Assembly: GCA_021791845.1 (NCBI GenBank)
Contig: JAJYVT010000032.1
Location: forward strand, 1-34,236
Direction of reading: 5' to 3'
Origin: Actinomycetes bacterium
Lineage (GTDB): Bacteria > Actinomycetota > Acidimicrobiia > Acidimicrobiales > RAAP-2
DNA length: 34,236 nt
In this document: positions 7,178 through 15,083 of the stretch, one piece after another
Position numbering within the stretch: position 1 is the stretch's first letter
Layout: every line of letters starts with the position of its first letter
Program-made: the position numbers and the translations under genes
The notes under the pieces: model-generated
Told to the model about the DNA's origin: nothing
The model's input: only the letters and a program-made list of their open reading frames with translations
Database searches by the model: none

Positions 7178-8527
7178 TCACCCCGACGTGCCGCCAAAGA
7201 CGGTGCAGGCACCGGCCGGGAGACCGGACGCGCAGTGCCCCGAGGGAAGCCCCATCGTCGACGAGTGGCGGACGAGCATGGAGTAGGGAGGAGCCAGGTC
7301 CACCCCGTCGGGGCCACTGAGGAAGCCCGGGGCCGTGCCGGGCACGCCGGTGTGTCCGTACTGCCAGACGATCCGGTCGGTGTGCGGGTCGACCACGATG
7401 ACGCGGTCGTTGGCATCGTCGTTGCACAGGATGTCGCCGTTCGTCGCGATCGGCTCGCACAGCGAGGGGTGGCTCAGCATGCCCGGGCCGCTGCTCGGCC
7501 CGTAGCGCCACAGCAGCCGGCCGGCCTGGTTGAACTCGACGATCTGCCCGGGGGTCGAGTAGTCGACGGTGAGGTACACGCCCGGAGACACCTCGTTGGT
7601 GTCGGACGGGTAGGCGACGCCGGGAGGGTGCGTCGACCACAGGATCTTCCCCGACAGGGTCATCTCGTCGACCCAGTCGCCGTTGATCTCGGTCACGAGG
7701 TAGTTGCCGTCGGTGAGGGGGAAGGCGCCGTTGGGGCTGCCGAACCGGAGGGGCGGCTGGTGGTAGCAGGCGGTGTTCTGGGTCCCGATCCGCTCCAGGG
7801 GGGTGTGGGCGCCGGGCCCGATGAGCAGCAGGCTGCAGTTCTTGATGTCGGCCACCAGGACGTCCCCGTTCGGGAGCCGCATGGCGTCGTCGGGGTTGTC
7901 GAGCTGGTTCGGGCCTGCGCCGGGGACGCCGGGCGTGCCGTAGCGCCACAGGATCTTGTGCCGGGGGATGCTGAGGAGCGAGACCACCTGGTCTGTCTCC
8001 TCGGTGGCGAGGATGTCGTTGCCTGTGGCGGTGAAGAAGGCGTCGTCGGGCGACAGGAACGTCTGGCCGGGCGCCAGGTCGCCGGGCTGGGGGAACTGCC
8101 ACACGATGTCGCCGGCGGGGTTGACCACGAGCAGCCGGTTGTTCTCCTCGTCGGCGATGAGCACGTCGCCGGGAAGGACGGCCGGGTCGGAGCCCGGGGC
8201 CAGGTTCGGCCCCGGGGGCATGCCCTTGCCGGGCGGGGAAGGGAAGGGGAGGGTGTTGCTCAGGACGTGGGTCACCGGGTGCGTCGCGGGCGTCGTCCGG
8301 CCCGGGGCTGCCACCTTGGCCGCCTTGGCCAGGGCCTTGGGACCGGCCGGCTGGAGGACGGCGACCAGCAGCGCCACGAAGGCGGTCAGGACCACCACGG
8401 TCCGCAGGAGCCGGGCGCGACGCGACCAGCGAACCCGAGGCCGGCCCCGGGCGAGGGAGGCCACCGCCGGTGCGGCGGTGCGGCGGCCATCCCTCGCCCT
8501 TCGGGTCGCCCCTCCGTCGCCGGCCAC
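7178..8527 (-). CDS. Membrane-anchored beta-propeller (PQQ/NHL/arylsulfotransferase-like) protein
   Basis: A 449-residue protein with a basic N-terminus, one membrane span (~40-62, LLRTVVVLTAFVALLVAVL) acting as an uncleaved anchor, a Pro/Ala-rich linker, and then a propeller of about six blades. The blade motif recurs as DVLIADEENNRLLVVNPAGD+IVWQF, KILWRYGTPGVPG, GDVLVADIKNCSLLLI, KILWSTHPPGVAYPSD, LLWRYGPSSGPGM and RIVWQYGHTGVPGTAPG. This 'G..vLwryG..G' pattern is seen in arylsulfotransferase-like and NHL/PQQ-like proteins. No catalytic residues can be assigned, and a scaffold or adhesion role is as likely as an enzyme. The GTG at 8527 is chosen because a good promoter ends eight bases upstream, implying a leaderless start; the longer frame would run through that promoter. 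Confidence 0.75.
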   Translation of the reverse strand: MAGDGGATRRARDGRRTAAPAVASLARGRPRVRWSRRARLLRTVVVLTAFVALLVAVLQPAGPKALAKAAKVAAPGRTTPATHPVTHVLSNTLPFPSPPGKGMPPGPNLAPGSDPAVLPGDVLIADEENNRLLVVNPAGDIVWQFPQPGDLAPGQTFLSPDDAFFTATGNDILATEETDQVVSLLSIPRHKILWRYGTPGVPGAGPNQLDNPDDAMRLPNGDVLVADIKNCSLLLIGPGAHTPLERIGTQNTACYHQPPLRFGSPNGAFPLTDGNYLVTEINGDWVDEMTLSGKILWSTHPPGVAYPSDTNEVSPGVYLTVDYSTPGQIVEFNQAGRLLWRYGPSSGPGMLSHPSLCEPIATNGDILCNDDANDRVIVVDPHTDRIVWQYGHTGVPGTAPGFLSGPDGVDLAPPYSMLVRHSSTMGLPSGHCASGLPAGACTVFGGTSG

Positions 8528-8562
8528 TACGTTGACTCTATCGCTCCACGTAGTGTCGTCAA
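8525..8562 (-). promoter_or_regulatory. Promoter with inverted-repeat operator for the beta-propeller gene
   Basis: On the minus strand, TTGACG (8557-8562) and TAGAGT (8535-8540) are separated by 16 bp, a good sigma-70-like pair for this genome. A perfect 8-bp inverted repeat, CACTACGT (8525-8532) and ACGTAGTG (8548-8555), brackets the -10 box and reaches into the start codon, so a dimeric regulator bound here would block initiation. The promoter call is direct; the regulator is unknown. Confidence 0.6.
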
Positions 8563-8741
8563 CTGCAAGGTGAGTGGGCACGCGCTCCCGGGGCGTTGGT
8601 AGCCTCGGACCGGTCGACCACACGGACGGTCCCCGTCAGGTCTGCGGTCGAGAACGTGCTGCGTGTCGGTCGGGATGCGCGGGAGCGCGGACACGCTCTT
8701 GGAGCCGTCCTCGGACCCTCAGACACGCCTCCTCGGCTGCC

Positions 8742-8768
8742 GGGAACAGCAGGCGCGGGAACAGCAGG
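8742..8768 (+). repeat. 12-bp direct repeat upstream of the MFS gene
   Basis: GGGAACAGCAGG occurs at 8742-8753 and again at 8757-8768 (15-bp period), ending 13 bases before the MFS start codon. It could be a regulator site or a chance duplication. Confidence 0.5.
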
Positions 8769-8781
8769 GGGACGGAGCGCG

Positions 8782-10089
8782 ATGCACGACAGCACCGAGG
8801 CGCCTTGGCCGGGAGGCGACCCGGCGCCGGCGTCGGGCGGCGCCAGCCGGGAGGACGTCGAGCAGCTGACCGTGGTCTCGTTCTCCCACGCGGTCCAGCA
8901 CTTCTACCCGGCCGGCCTCGCGGTGGCGTACCCGTTCGTCGTCTCGGGCCTGCACGTGTCGTACGGCCTCCTGGGCCTGGTGCTCGGCATCGCCGGCGTG
9001 GTGGGCGGCCTCCTCCAGGGACTGGCCGCACTGGCGAGCCGCTTCTCGGCGCGCCTGTTGCTCAGCGTGCAGAACTTCGGGCTGGCCGTGACGAGCGTGC
9101 TGGGCGCGGTCGCCCCGGGCTTCGCCCTCTTCGGCGCCGCCCGCTGCATCGGCAACGCCGTCTCGTGGCCCCAGCATCCGGTCGGCAGCGCCGTGCTCAC
9201 CCGGCGGTTCCCCACGCGGCGGGCCTACGCCCTGTCGTGGCACGTTGCCGGGGGCAGCATCGGCACGGCGGTCATCCCCCTCGTTGTCTCGGCGCTCATC
9301 GCCTCGTACGGCTGGCGGGTCGGCGTCGGGTTCCTCGCGATCCCGCTCGCCATCGGCGGCACGCTGGTGGCGTGGAGGCTCCGTGACACCCACGCCGCTG
9401 ACCACGCCGCTGACCACGCCGCTGACCGCGCCGGCGAGCAGGGCGCGGCCCGTGCCGGGGCCCGGGCGCACCTCGAGTCCATCCGGGCGCTCTTCGGGCG
9501 GCGGGAGACGGCGGGGGCGATCCTGGCGGGCACGATCGCCGCCGGGGGACGGGGCCTCGGGACGCTCACCGTCTTCGTGCCCGCCTACCTGAAGAGCGGG
9601 CTGCACCTGGGGACGGTCACCGTCGGGGCCCTGTTCACCGCGCTCCTCGTGGGGAGCATCCTCGGACCGGTGGTCGCCGGGTACGTCGCCGACCGCCTCG
9701 GGCGCCGGCGCGTGCTGGTGGCGGTGTACGTGGTCGGCGCGGCGACGATCGTCGGCCTCGTCTCGGTCGGGGCCGACGTGGTGATGCTGGGGGTGGTGGG
9801 CTTCCTCGTCGGCGTCTTCGCCTACTCGGAGTCACCCCTCATCCAGGCCGTGTTCTCGGAGGGGCTGGCGGGGCTCGACGTGCAGGGGAGCTTCGGCTAC
9901 TACTTCGCCATCTCGTACGGCGTGGGGTCGCTCTGGACGATCGGCCTCGGCGCGATCATCGACACCGCCGGGTTCCACTGGGCCTTCTTCACGATGGCGC
10001 TGTCGTTCGTCGGCGCCGCGGCGGTCGTGGCGTGGGCGCGTCCGGCGGTCCGGCCGGGCGCCACCCCGCGGTCCGGCTCGGAGCGCTGA
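8782..10089 (+). CDS. Major facilitator superfamily transporter
   Basis: A 435-residue, ~12-span MFS protein. The first six spans run from VVSFSHAVQHFYPAGLAVAY to VGFLAIPLAIGGTLVAW. A charged cytoplasmic loop (~205-240) joins them to the second six, which begin at GAILAGTIAAGGRGLGTLTV. The MFS loop motif appears in the second half as GYVADRLGRRRVLV; the first-half equivalent is degenerate. Substrate cannot be deduced; the general build fits the ACS/NNP-like or drug-type carriers. The central loop contains a 12-bp tandem repeat encoding ADHA units. The start is the ATG at 8782 with GGAG four bases upstream; the longer open frame before it has no hydrophobic or family character. Confidence 0.87.
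   Translation: MHDSTEAPWPGGDPAPASGGASREDVEQLTVVSFSHAVQHFYPAGLAVAYPFVVSGLHVSYGLLGLVLGIAGVVGGLLQGLAALASRFSARLLLSVQNFGLAVTSVLGAVAPGFALFGAARCIGNAVSWPQHPVGSAVLTRRFPTRRAYALSWHVAGGSIGTAVIPLVVSALIASYGWRVGVGFLAIPLAIGGTLVAWRLRDTHAADHAADHAADRAGEQGAARAGARAHLESIRALFGRRETAGAILAGTIAAGGRGLGTLTVFVPAYLKSGLHLGTVTVGALFTALLVGSILGPVVAGYVADRLGRRRVLVAVYVVGAATIVGLVSVGADVVMLGVVGFLVGVFAYSESPLIQAVFSEGLAGLDVQGSFGYYFAISYGVGSLWTIGLGAIIDTAGFHWAFFTMALSFVGAAAVVAWARPAVRPGATPRSGSER
9397..9432 (+). repeat. 12-bp in-frame tandem repeat in the MFS gene
   Basis: Three copies of GCTGACCACGCC (the third with one change) encode repeated ADHA in the central cytoplasmic loop. The unit length is a multiple of three, so copy-number change would alter linker length without a frameshift. 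Confidence 0.8.
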
Positions 10090-10094
10090 CCACG

Positions 10095-10859
10095 TCAGGG
10101 GCCGGCCCGCCGACCGGACGCCGCCCGGTCCCCGCCTTCGCCTCTGCCTCCGATCAACGCCGCCGTCCGCTCCGGCAGGGGCTCGGGTGATCGTGCCACG
10201 GCGGCAAACCGGGACGGCAGGAACCAGCCGGGCAGCTCGCGCCGCGGTCCGCCGGCCCCCTCCAGGGCGACCGTGCCCGAGCGCAGCGCCTCGCCCCAGC
10301 TGACGTCACCGCGCCACACCCCGACCATGTCGCGCAGCGTGGCGGTGACCGTGACGGCCGTGTCGTGCCCGGGGTCGGCGTCGCACACGTCGACCTCCTC
10401 GGGGGTGATGACGAGCCACCAGTGCCGCACCTTGGGCGGCGCATCCGGGAAGGCGAAGTGCACCACCGTGCGTCCGTGCGGCACGGCGGAACGGTCGACG
10501 TTGCGGTGCATGTCCCACAGGAGCAGCTTCGGGTCCAGGTCCTGGTCGCCGAGGTGCCCGATCCACCGGACCCCCCAGGCGCCCAGCGCCTCGACCACCG
10601 GGCGCAGCTCTTCCCCGGCCGGCGTCAGGCGGTACTCCACGTCGTTGCCGTCGGCATGGCGCTCGACGACGCCCGCCCGCGCCAGCTCGTTCAGTCGCTT
10701 GGAGAGAAGCGACGGGGACATCCTCGGCAGGCCGCGACGCAGCTCATTGAACCTTCGGCTGCCGGTGACGAGCTCCCGTATGACGAGGATCGTCCACCGC
10801 TCGTCGAGCAGCTCCATGGCCTTCGAGACGGGGCAGAACTGGTGGTACGACGAGCCCAC
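10095..10859 (-). CDS. HxlR-family regulator with C-terminal SCP2-like domain
   Basis: A 254-residue regulator. Residues 1-100 are a HxlR winged helix: SSYHQFCPVSKAMELLDERW, TILVIRELVTGSRRFNELRR, MSPSLLSKRLNELARAGVVE and the wing VEYRLTPAGEEL. Residues ~125-230 resemble a sterol-carrier (SCP2)-type ligand pocket, a known fusion in actinobacteria (VTPEEVDVCDADPGHDTAV-like region with TLRDMVGVWRGDVSWGEAL). HxlR proteins often sense redox or electrophiles; the Cys nine residues into the protein (QFCP) is in the usual sensing position. The GTG at 10859 is chosen from family length and a TAGTGT box seven bases upstream. It diverges from the methyltransferase gene, a plausible target. Confidence 0.82.
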   Translation of the reverse strand: MGSSYHQFCPVSKAMELLDERWTILVIRELVTGSRRFNELRRGLPRMSPSLLSKRLNELARAGVVERHADGNDVEYRLTPAGEELRPVVEALGAWGVRWIGHLGDQDLDPKLLLWDMHRNVDRSAVPHGRTVVHFAFPDAPPKVRHWWLVITPEEVDVCDADPGHDTAVTVTATLRDMVGVWRGDVSWGEALRSGTVALEGAGGPRRELPGWFLPSRFAAVARSPEPLPERTAALIGGRGEGGDRAASGRRAGP

Positions 10860-10866
10860 GTTCGGA

Positions 10867-10872
10867 ACACTA
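10867..10872 (-). promoter_or_regulatory. -10 box for a leaderless HxlR transcript
   Basis: On the minus strand TAGTGT is followed by seven bases and then the GTG start at 10859. No clear -35 hexamer is visible. The remaining intergenic region (10873-11085) must also hold the methyltransferase promoter, which I could not place. Confidence 0.45.
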
Positions 10873-11085
10873 CGGCCGGGGACGGACGAGCGCTCGTGCC
10901 TGCGTCGCCGGCCGGGCGCACCGGTCCCGGAGCCCGCGCCCTGTCCGGCAGGTGGCTGGTACAGATCCCGCACTAGGCGCATGCGGCGCACGGCCGTACC
11001 CTCGATCGCGGCGGATCGGTCGGTCGGTTGGAGGACCAAAGAGATGCCCGACGGAATGTTTTTGCAATCCAAAGGAGGGACGCCG

Positions 11086-11952
11086 ATGACCATCACCGAC
11101 CACGCTTCCGACGCTTCCGACGCTTCCGACGCTCCCGGCGCCGACCGTGCCCTCAAGGAGCGCCACCGAGCTATGTGGGCCCTGGGCGACTATCCCCGTG
11201 TCGCCGCCGACGTCATCCCCGACCTCGGGGCCGTCCTCGTCGAGGCGTGCGGGGTCGCCGCCCACCACCGGGTGCTCGACGTGGCCGCCGGTTGCGGGAA
11301 CGCCGCCATCCCCGCCGCCGCGACGGGGGCCGTCGTCGTGGCCTGCGATCTCACGCCCGAGCTCCTCGCCGCGGGACGCGAAGAAGCGGCGCGGCGCGGC
11401 GTGACCGTCGAGTGGCGCGAGGCCGACGCCGAAGCGCTCCCCTTCGAGAACGACGAGTTCGACGTCGTGCTGTCCTGCGTCGGCGTCATGTTCGCCCCGC
11501 GCCACCAGCGGTGCGCCGACGAGCTCCTTCGGGTCTGCCGGCCGGGAGGGACCATCGGGCTCGTCAGCTGGACGCCGGAGGGGTTCGTGGGCCAGATGCT
11601 CGCCGCCATGAAGCCGTACGTGCCGCCGCCGCCGCCCGGAGCCCAGCCGCCGCCGCTCTGGGGTTCCGAGGACCATCTCCTCGCGCTCTTCGGCGACCGG
11701 GTCGCGGAGGTCGCCACCCACCGCCACACGGTCACCGTCGACGTGTTCCCCACTCCCGAGGCGTTCCGCGACTGCTTCAAGGCCTGCTACGGCCCGACGG
11801 TCGCTGCCTACCGCGGCATTGCCGGGGACCCCGACCGGGTCGCGACCCTCGACCGGGAGCTGTCCGGGCTGGCCCGGCGCCACGACCGGGGCACGGGCTC
11901 GACGGTGATGGACTGGGAGTACCTTCTCGCCGTTGCCCGAACCCGGGGTTGA
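11086..11952 (+). CDS. Class I SAM-dependent methyltransferase
   Basis: A 288-residue methyltransferase of the Methyltransf_11/UbiE-like type. Motif I is VLDVAAGCGNAAIPAA (~64-79). It is followed by the acidic residue after strand 2 (VVACDLTPELLAAGREEAAR), motif II EADAEALPFENDEFDVVLS, and post-motif LLRVCRPGGTIGLVSWTPEG. The cytoplasmic protein would methylate a small molecule; the acceptor is unknown. The ATG at 11086 is preceded by the strong site AAAGGAGGG. Residues 6-15 are a repeated Ser-Asp-Ala tract encoded by a 9-bp tandem repeat. It is divergent from the HxlR regulator, so HxlR control is a reasonable inference. Confidence 0.87.
   Translation: MTITDHASDASDASDAPGADRALKERHRAMWALGDYPRVAADVIPDLGAVLVEACGVAAHHRVLDVAAGCGNAAIPAAATGAVVVACDLTPELLAAGREEAARRGVTVEWREADAEALPFENDEFDVVLSCVGVMFAPRHQRCADELLRVCRPGGTIGLVSWTPEGFVGQMLAAMKPYVPPPPPGAQPPPLWGSEDHLLALFGDRVAEVATHRHTVTVDVFPTPEAFRDCFKACYGPTVAAYRGIAGDPDRVATLDRELSGLARRHDRGTGSTVMDWEYLLAVARTRG
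11104..11130 (+). repeat. 9-bp in-frame tandem repeat (Ala-Ser-Asp)
   Basis: Three exact copies of GCTTCCGAC near the 5' end of the methyltransferase gene encode a short disordered tract ahead of the catalytic fold. Confidence 0.85.
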
Positions 11953-11996
11953 GCCGGCCGGCGGCTCCGCCGGGCATGCGGGCGGGGCCGGCCGCG

Positions 11997-12125
11997 GTGG
12001 TCCGCCCGCGGGTTGCATGCGTCCACCTCGAGCTCGACCCGGTGGATCCCGACCCGGTGGATCCCGACGGTGCCGAACGCGTGGGCGAGGAGGAGGCGCG
12101 TGGCGGCGTGGTCTGCGCCGGCCAT
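11997..12125 (-). pseudogene. GNAT acetyltransferase remnant
   Basis: Immediately 3' of the SpoU methyltransferase stop, the minus strand encodes MAGADHAATRLLLAHAFGTV followed by HRVELEVDACNPRA. This closely resembles the 'atrLLldyaFetvgvhRVel.vda.N.rA' acetyl-CoA-binding and C-terminal segment of RimJ/GNAT acetyltransferases. Nothing before or after resembles the rest of the family. A 15-bp duplication (GACCCGGTGGATCCC at 12036-12050 and 12051-12065) inserts an extra GIHRV. I read it as a decayed fragment. Confidence 0.5.
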
Positions 12126-12130
12126 CGGGC

Positions 12131-12895
12131 TCACCACGGGTAGGACCCGTCGCGCTCGAAGGCGGAGATCCTCCAGGCGTAGAGCACCGCCGCCAACGCG
12201 GTGGCGAGGTTCAAGCTCGACACGCCCGGCCTCATCGGGACGCCGACCGACCGGTGCGCCACGTCGCGGATCCACCCCGGCAGGCCGTGGCGCTCACCGC
12301 CCACGACGAGGATCGAGTCGGGTGCAAGGCTGGCGGTGTCCAGCGGATCGCAGCCGATGTCCACCGCCACGATCGGCCGGCCGCAGGACGGCGACAGCTC
12401 CGTCGTCCCCACCGGCAGGGCGAACTGGAGACCGGTGGCACTGCGGATCGCGACCGGCGACCAGGGGTCCTGGCCCGACACCGTCACCGCCCCCAGGTCG
12501 CTTGCCGCGGCCACCCGGATGACGGCTCCGACGTTGCCGGGATTGCGCGGCCGGTCGAGGTGGACGATCGGCTTGTCCCGCCCGGCGAGCACCGACGCGA
12601 TGTCGTACTCGGGGCGCGCACAGATCGAGAGGAGCGGGCTGGAGAGGCTCCGCCGCGAGAGGCGCGTGAAGCGCTCGCGGGTGACGACCTGCAGCACGCC
12701 CTCGATGCCCGGGATCGACTCGGGCGCGAGGCGCGTCGCCAGGTCGAGCAGCTTCCGGCGGTCGTAGGTGACGGCCACGTCCAGCCCGGCGCCGAAGCGA
12801 AGCGCATGCCGAGCGGGGTGGAACCCCTCCAGGACGGCGAGCCGGGGGTTGCGGTACGCGGCGTAGAAGGTCCGCGTCAACTCGGCGTCCTGCAT
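12131..12895 (-). CDS. TrmH/SpoU family RNA 2'-O-ribose methyltransferase
   Basis: A 254-residue SPOUT methyltransferase. The three SpoU motifs are intact: motif 1 LDRPRNPGNVGAVIRVAAAS (~120-139), motif 2 ILVVGGERHGLP (~200-211) and motif 3 VPMRPGVSSLNLATALAAVL (~224-243), the last supplying the trefoil-knot SAM site. The N-terminal ~100 residues form the usual substrate-binding domain (RNPRLAVLEGFHPARHALRF). It methylates a ribose in rRNA or tRNA; the target cannot be inferred. The ATG at 12895 follows GGGAGG at 11 bases. Upstream to the tRNA-Glu gene (12896-13040) I see nothing else. Confidence 0.88.
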   Translation of the reverse strand: MQDAELTRTFYAAYRNPRLAVLEGFHPARHALRFGAGLDVAVTYDRRKLLDLATRLAPESIPGIEGVLQVVTRERFTRLSRRSLSSPLLSICARPEYDIASVLAGRDKPIVHLDRPRNPGNVGAVIRVAAASDLGAVTVSGQDPWSPVAIRSATGLQFALPVGTTELSPSCGRPIVAVDIGCDPLDTASLAPDSILVVGGERHGLPGWIRDVAHRSVGVPMRPGVSSLNLATALAAVLYAWRISAFERDGSYPW

Positions 12896-13040
12896 GATGA
12901 TGCGAACCTCCCTTGCCGACGCCGAGCTCGAACCTCATCATGGCCGCGGCCGTTCTCCCGGTGCCATCGGTGACGGGACACGCGTTCCCGCGGCAACGCG
13001 TCGATCCCTGTGCCGACGCGACGGAAGACCCCTGCGTGGG

Positions 13041-13113
13041 TGCCCCCAACGGGATTCGAACCCGTGCTTCCGCCTTGAAAGGGCGGCGTCCTGGGCCGCT
13101 AGACGATGGGGGC
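13041..13113 (-). tRNA. tRNA-Glu (TTC)
   Basis: A 73-nt cloverleaf. The acceptor stem is GCCCCCA/TGGGGGC with discriminator A. The D-arm is GTCTAGCGGCCCAGGAC, the anticodon loop CTTTCAA reads TTC (Glu), and the T-arm is CGGGTTCGAATCCCG. CCA is not encoded. Confidence 0.95.
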
Positions 13114-13210
13114 GGACCGGATCGCGCCACCGGCAGGCGGCGCGGGCGGCAGCCTGGGGCGGCTCGAGATGCTCCGGTGCACGCTACCAGCGGCTTCGGC
13201 GACCGCCTGG

Positions 13211-13240
13211 CCGGTGACCGCCGGCGACCGCCGGTGACCG
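13211..13240. repeat. 10-bp tandem repeat, three copies
   Basis: CCGGTGACCG, CCGGCGACCG and CCGGTGACCG lie end to end between the tRNA-Glu gene and the stop of ctaA. Each unit is partly self-complementary (CCGG), so the array could fold downstream of ctaA. Confidence 0.65.
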
Positions 13241-13262
13241 GGGACGTCGGCCGTGCCGGGGC

Positions 13263-14285
13263 TTACGAGCCGGCGGTGATCCTGTCGGCCGTCCTGGCGA
13301 CGCCCACGCCCTCCGGCCGGCGTCGGGCGAAGGCCGGGACTGTCGCCGCCAGCGGCTCGGCCGCGTGGTGGGTGAGGGTCAGCACGAACTGGGTCATCCC
13401 GATCACGAGCACCGTGACGCCGAGCTCGTGCAGCTCCACCAGGGCGGCGGGGAGGTGGGTGAAGTACTGGCTGTACCCGACGACGCCCTGGAAGACGAGC
13501 ACCACCACGAGCATGCGGGCGGCCTTCCGCACCCGTTCGGGCACGTCGAGCGCATGGAGCGCGACGGCGAGCGACAGCACGACTCCGATGAGGAACAGCG
13601 CCAGCGTGGCGTGGACCTCGGCCATGTCCCGCAGGGAGACGGGAATGCGCACGATGTGCTGGCCCAGGGCGCCGCCGGAGTCCGGCGCCGTGCCGGTGGT
13701 GGCCGCGCCGGCGGCGACCACGACCGTGAGGAGCACCGCCATGCCGCGGGTGAGCAGCGTGATGGGCCGGGGCACGAGCACCCGTCCCGTCCCCGGGCCG
13801 TAGACGCGGCTCGACCGGTGCAGGAGCACGGCGGCGTCCACCACGAGGAGCATGGTGGCCAGGAAGTGCACCATCACGAGGTACGGGTTGAGCTTGGTGT
13901 AGACGACGATCCCGCCGAGGACCGCCTCGAGGAGGACGCCGGCCACGAGACCGCCCGACAGCCAGACCAGGTCCCGGCGCAGCGGTCGCCGGAGCAGGGT
14001 GGCCACGAACGTCACCCCGATCACCACCACCAGCAGCACGGTCACCATCCGGTTGCCGAACTCCATGAGGGAGTGGAACTGGAGGGGCGGCGTGACGTGG
14101 TTCTTGAAGCAGTCCGGCCAGTCGGCGCAGCCGAGCCCCGAGCCGGTCACCCGGACCGCGGCGCCGGTCAGGACGATCGCCCCGACACAGACGAGCGACA
14201 CCAGCGACAGGCGGCGCACGACGACCGGCGAGACGGCCGGCAGCCGCCGGGCCCAACGGGGGGCGAGGCGAGCGGGCTCCGGCAC
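13263..14285 (-). CDS. ctaA: Heme A synthase (COX15/CtaA)
   Basis: A 340-residue membrane protein with about eight spans that oxidises the C8 methyl of heme O to a formyl group, giving heme A for aa3-type cytochrome oxidase. The diagnostic first-half segment is TGAAVRVTGSGLGCADWPDC, with the paired Cys typical of the actinobacterial/firmicute type. Heme-ligand candidate histidines lie in FHSLMEFGNRM, LVMVHFLATML, DMAEVHATLALFLIG and LVELHELGVTVL. The GTG at 14285 gives normal family length; a longer frame adds proline/arginine-rich low-complexity sequence. The ABC exporter nearby matches the actinobacterial context in which cox15 sits beside an ABC-2 system (as at Rv1456c-Rv1458c in Mycobacterium). 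Confidence 0.9.
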   Translation of the reverse strand: MPEPARLAPRWARRLPAVSPVVVRRLSLVSLVCVGAIVLTGAAVRVTGSGLGCADWPDCFKNHVTPPLQFHSLMEFGNRMVTVLLVVVIGVTFVATLLRRPLRRDLVWLSGGLVAGVLLEAVLGGIVVYTKLNPYLVMVHFLATMLLVVDAAVLLHRSSRVYGPGTGRVLVPRPITLLTRGMAVLLTVVVAAGAATTGTAPDSGGALGQHIVRIPVSLRDMAEVHATLALFLIGVVLSLAVALHALDVPERVRKAARMLVVVLVFQGVVGYSQYFTHLPAALVELHELGVTVLVIGMTQFVLTLTHHAAEPLAATVPAFARRRPEGVGVARTADRITAGS

Positions 14286-14373
14286 GCCCGTCGATGGTAG
14301 TGGTCGACGTGGAGGGCAGGGCGAGCGCCCCGCCTGGATGGCCGGCGGGGAGCGCCGTAGGCTCGGCTCCCCG

Positions 14374-15048
14374 ATGGACGCCAGCGCCGCCCCCGACACG
14401 AGCGCCGCCGACACGACGTCGGGCGCGCCGCCGGCGCCCGCCCCGCCGCCAGTGACCGCCCCGCCCCCGGCGCCCGCCCCGCCGGTCCGGACCCGGCCCC
14501 GGCCGGTCTTCCTCCTCGTCGGCGTGGTCCTGGCCGGGGTCCTGGCCGTCTTCCTCTTCACCGGCGTGGGGACGGGGTCGCACGCCGGTCGGCCGGTGGC
14601 CGGCTCCGCCGTGCCGACCTTCACCCTGCCCCGGGTGGACGGCAGCGGCACGGTGGGCGTGCCGGCCGACGGGGGCGGGAACGGCCGTCCGGCGGTCCTC
14701 CTCTTTTTCGCCAGCTGGTGCGGGCCGTGCCAGAAGGAGGTGCCGGCCCTCGCCCGCACCTACCGCGGCCAGCAGGCAGCCAAGAGCCGGTTGGCGGACG
14801 TGCGGGTGATCGGCGTGGACGGCAGCGACCCCAGGGCCGACGCCGTACGGTTCATCCGCTCCAGCGGGATCAGCTTCCCCGTCGGCGCCGACAAGGCCTA
14901 CACAGTCACCTCGGGCCTCTTCCAGTTCACCGGCTTCCCCGAGTCGGTGTTCGTGGAGGGCAACGGCACCATCGCCGGCATCCACGTCGGCCCGCTGTCA
15001 ACGGCGGCGTTCGTCAGCTGGGAGCGCAAGCTCCTGGCGACCGGCTGA
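14374..15048 (+). CDS. Membrane-anchored TlpA/ResA-type thioredoxin
   Basis: A 224-residue protein: a Pro/Ala-rich cytoplasmic N-terminus (1-40), one signal-anchor span (~44-62), then an extracytoplasmic thioredoxin fold. The active site is FFASWCGPCQKEVPAL with C116 and C119, and the cis-Pro loop is in FTGFPESVFV. TlpA/ResA proteins reduce disulfides for cytochrome c or CuA assembly, which suits its place directly divergent from ctaA. The start is the ATG at 14374; TAGGCT at 14358-14363 is a possible -10 giving a very short leader. It converges with the ABC permease, the stops being 35 bp apart. Confidence 0.88.
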   Translation: MDASAAPDTSAADTTSGAPPAPAPPPVTAPPPAPAPPVRTRPRPVFLLVGVVLAGVLAVFLFTGVGTGSHAGRPVAGSAVPTFTLPRVDGSGTVGVPADGGGNGRPAVLLFFASWCGPCQKEVPALARTYRGQQAAKSRLADVRVIGVDGSDPRADAVRFIRSSGISFPVGADKAYTVTSGLFQFTGFPESVFVEGNGTIAGIHVGPLSTAAFVSWERKLLATG

Positions 15049-15053
15049 CCTGC

Positions 15054-15074
15054 CCCGCCCGGGCGCCCGGCGGG
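15054..15074. terminator. Possible bidirectional terminator hairpin
   Basis: CCCGCC (15054-15059) and GGCGGG (15069-15074) form a 6-bp stem with a 9-base loop, placed between the converging thioredoxin and ABC permease genes. There is no U-tract, as is usual in high-GC actinobacteria, so function is uncertain. Confidence 0.35.
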
Positions 15075-15083
15075 CCGGGACGG

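Noticed and set aside
13099-14985. Long minus-strand open frame over tRNA-Glu, ctaA and thioredoxin
   Set aside because: It is in the wrong frame relative to ctaA, which has clear family motifs, and it runs through a tRNA.
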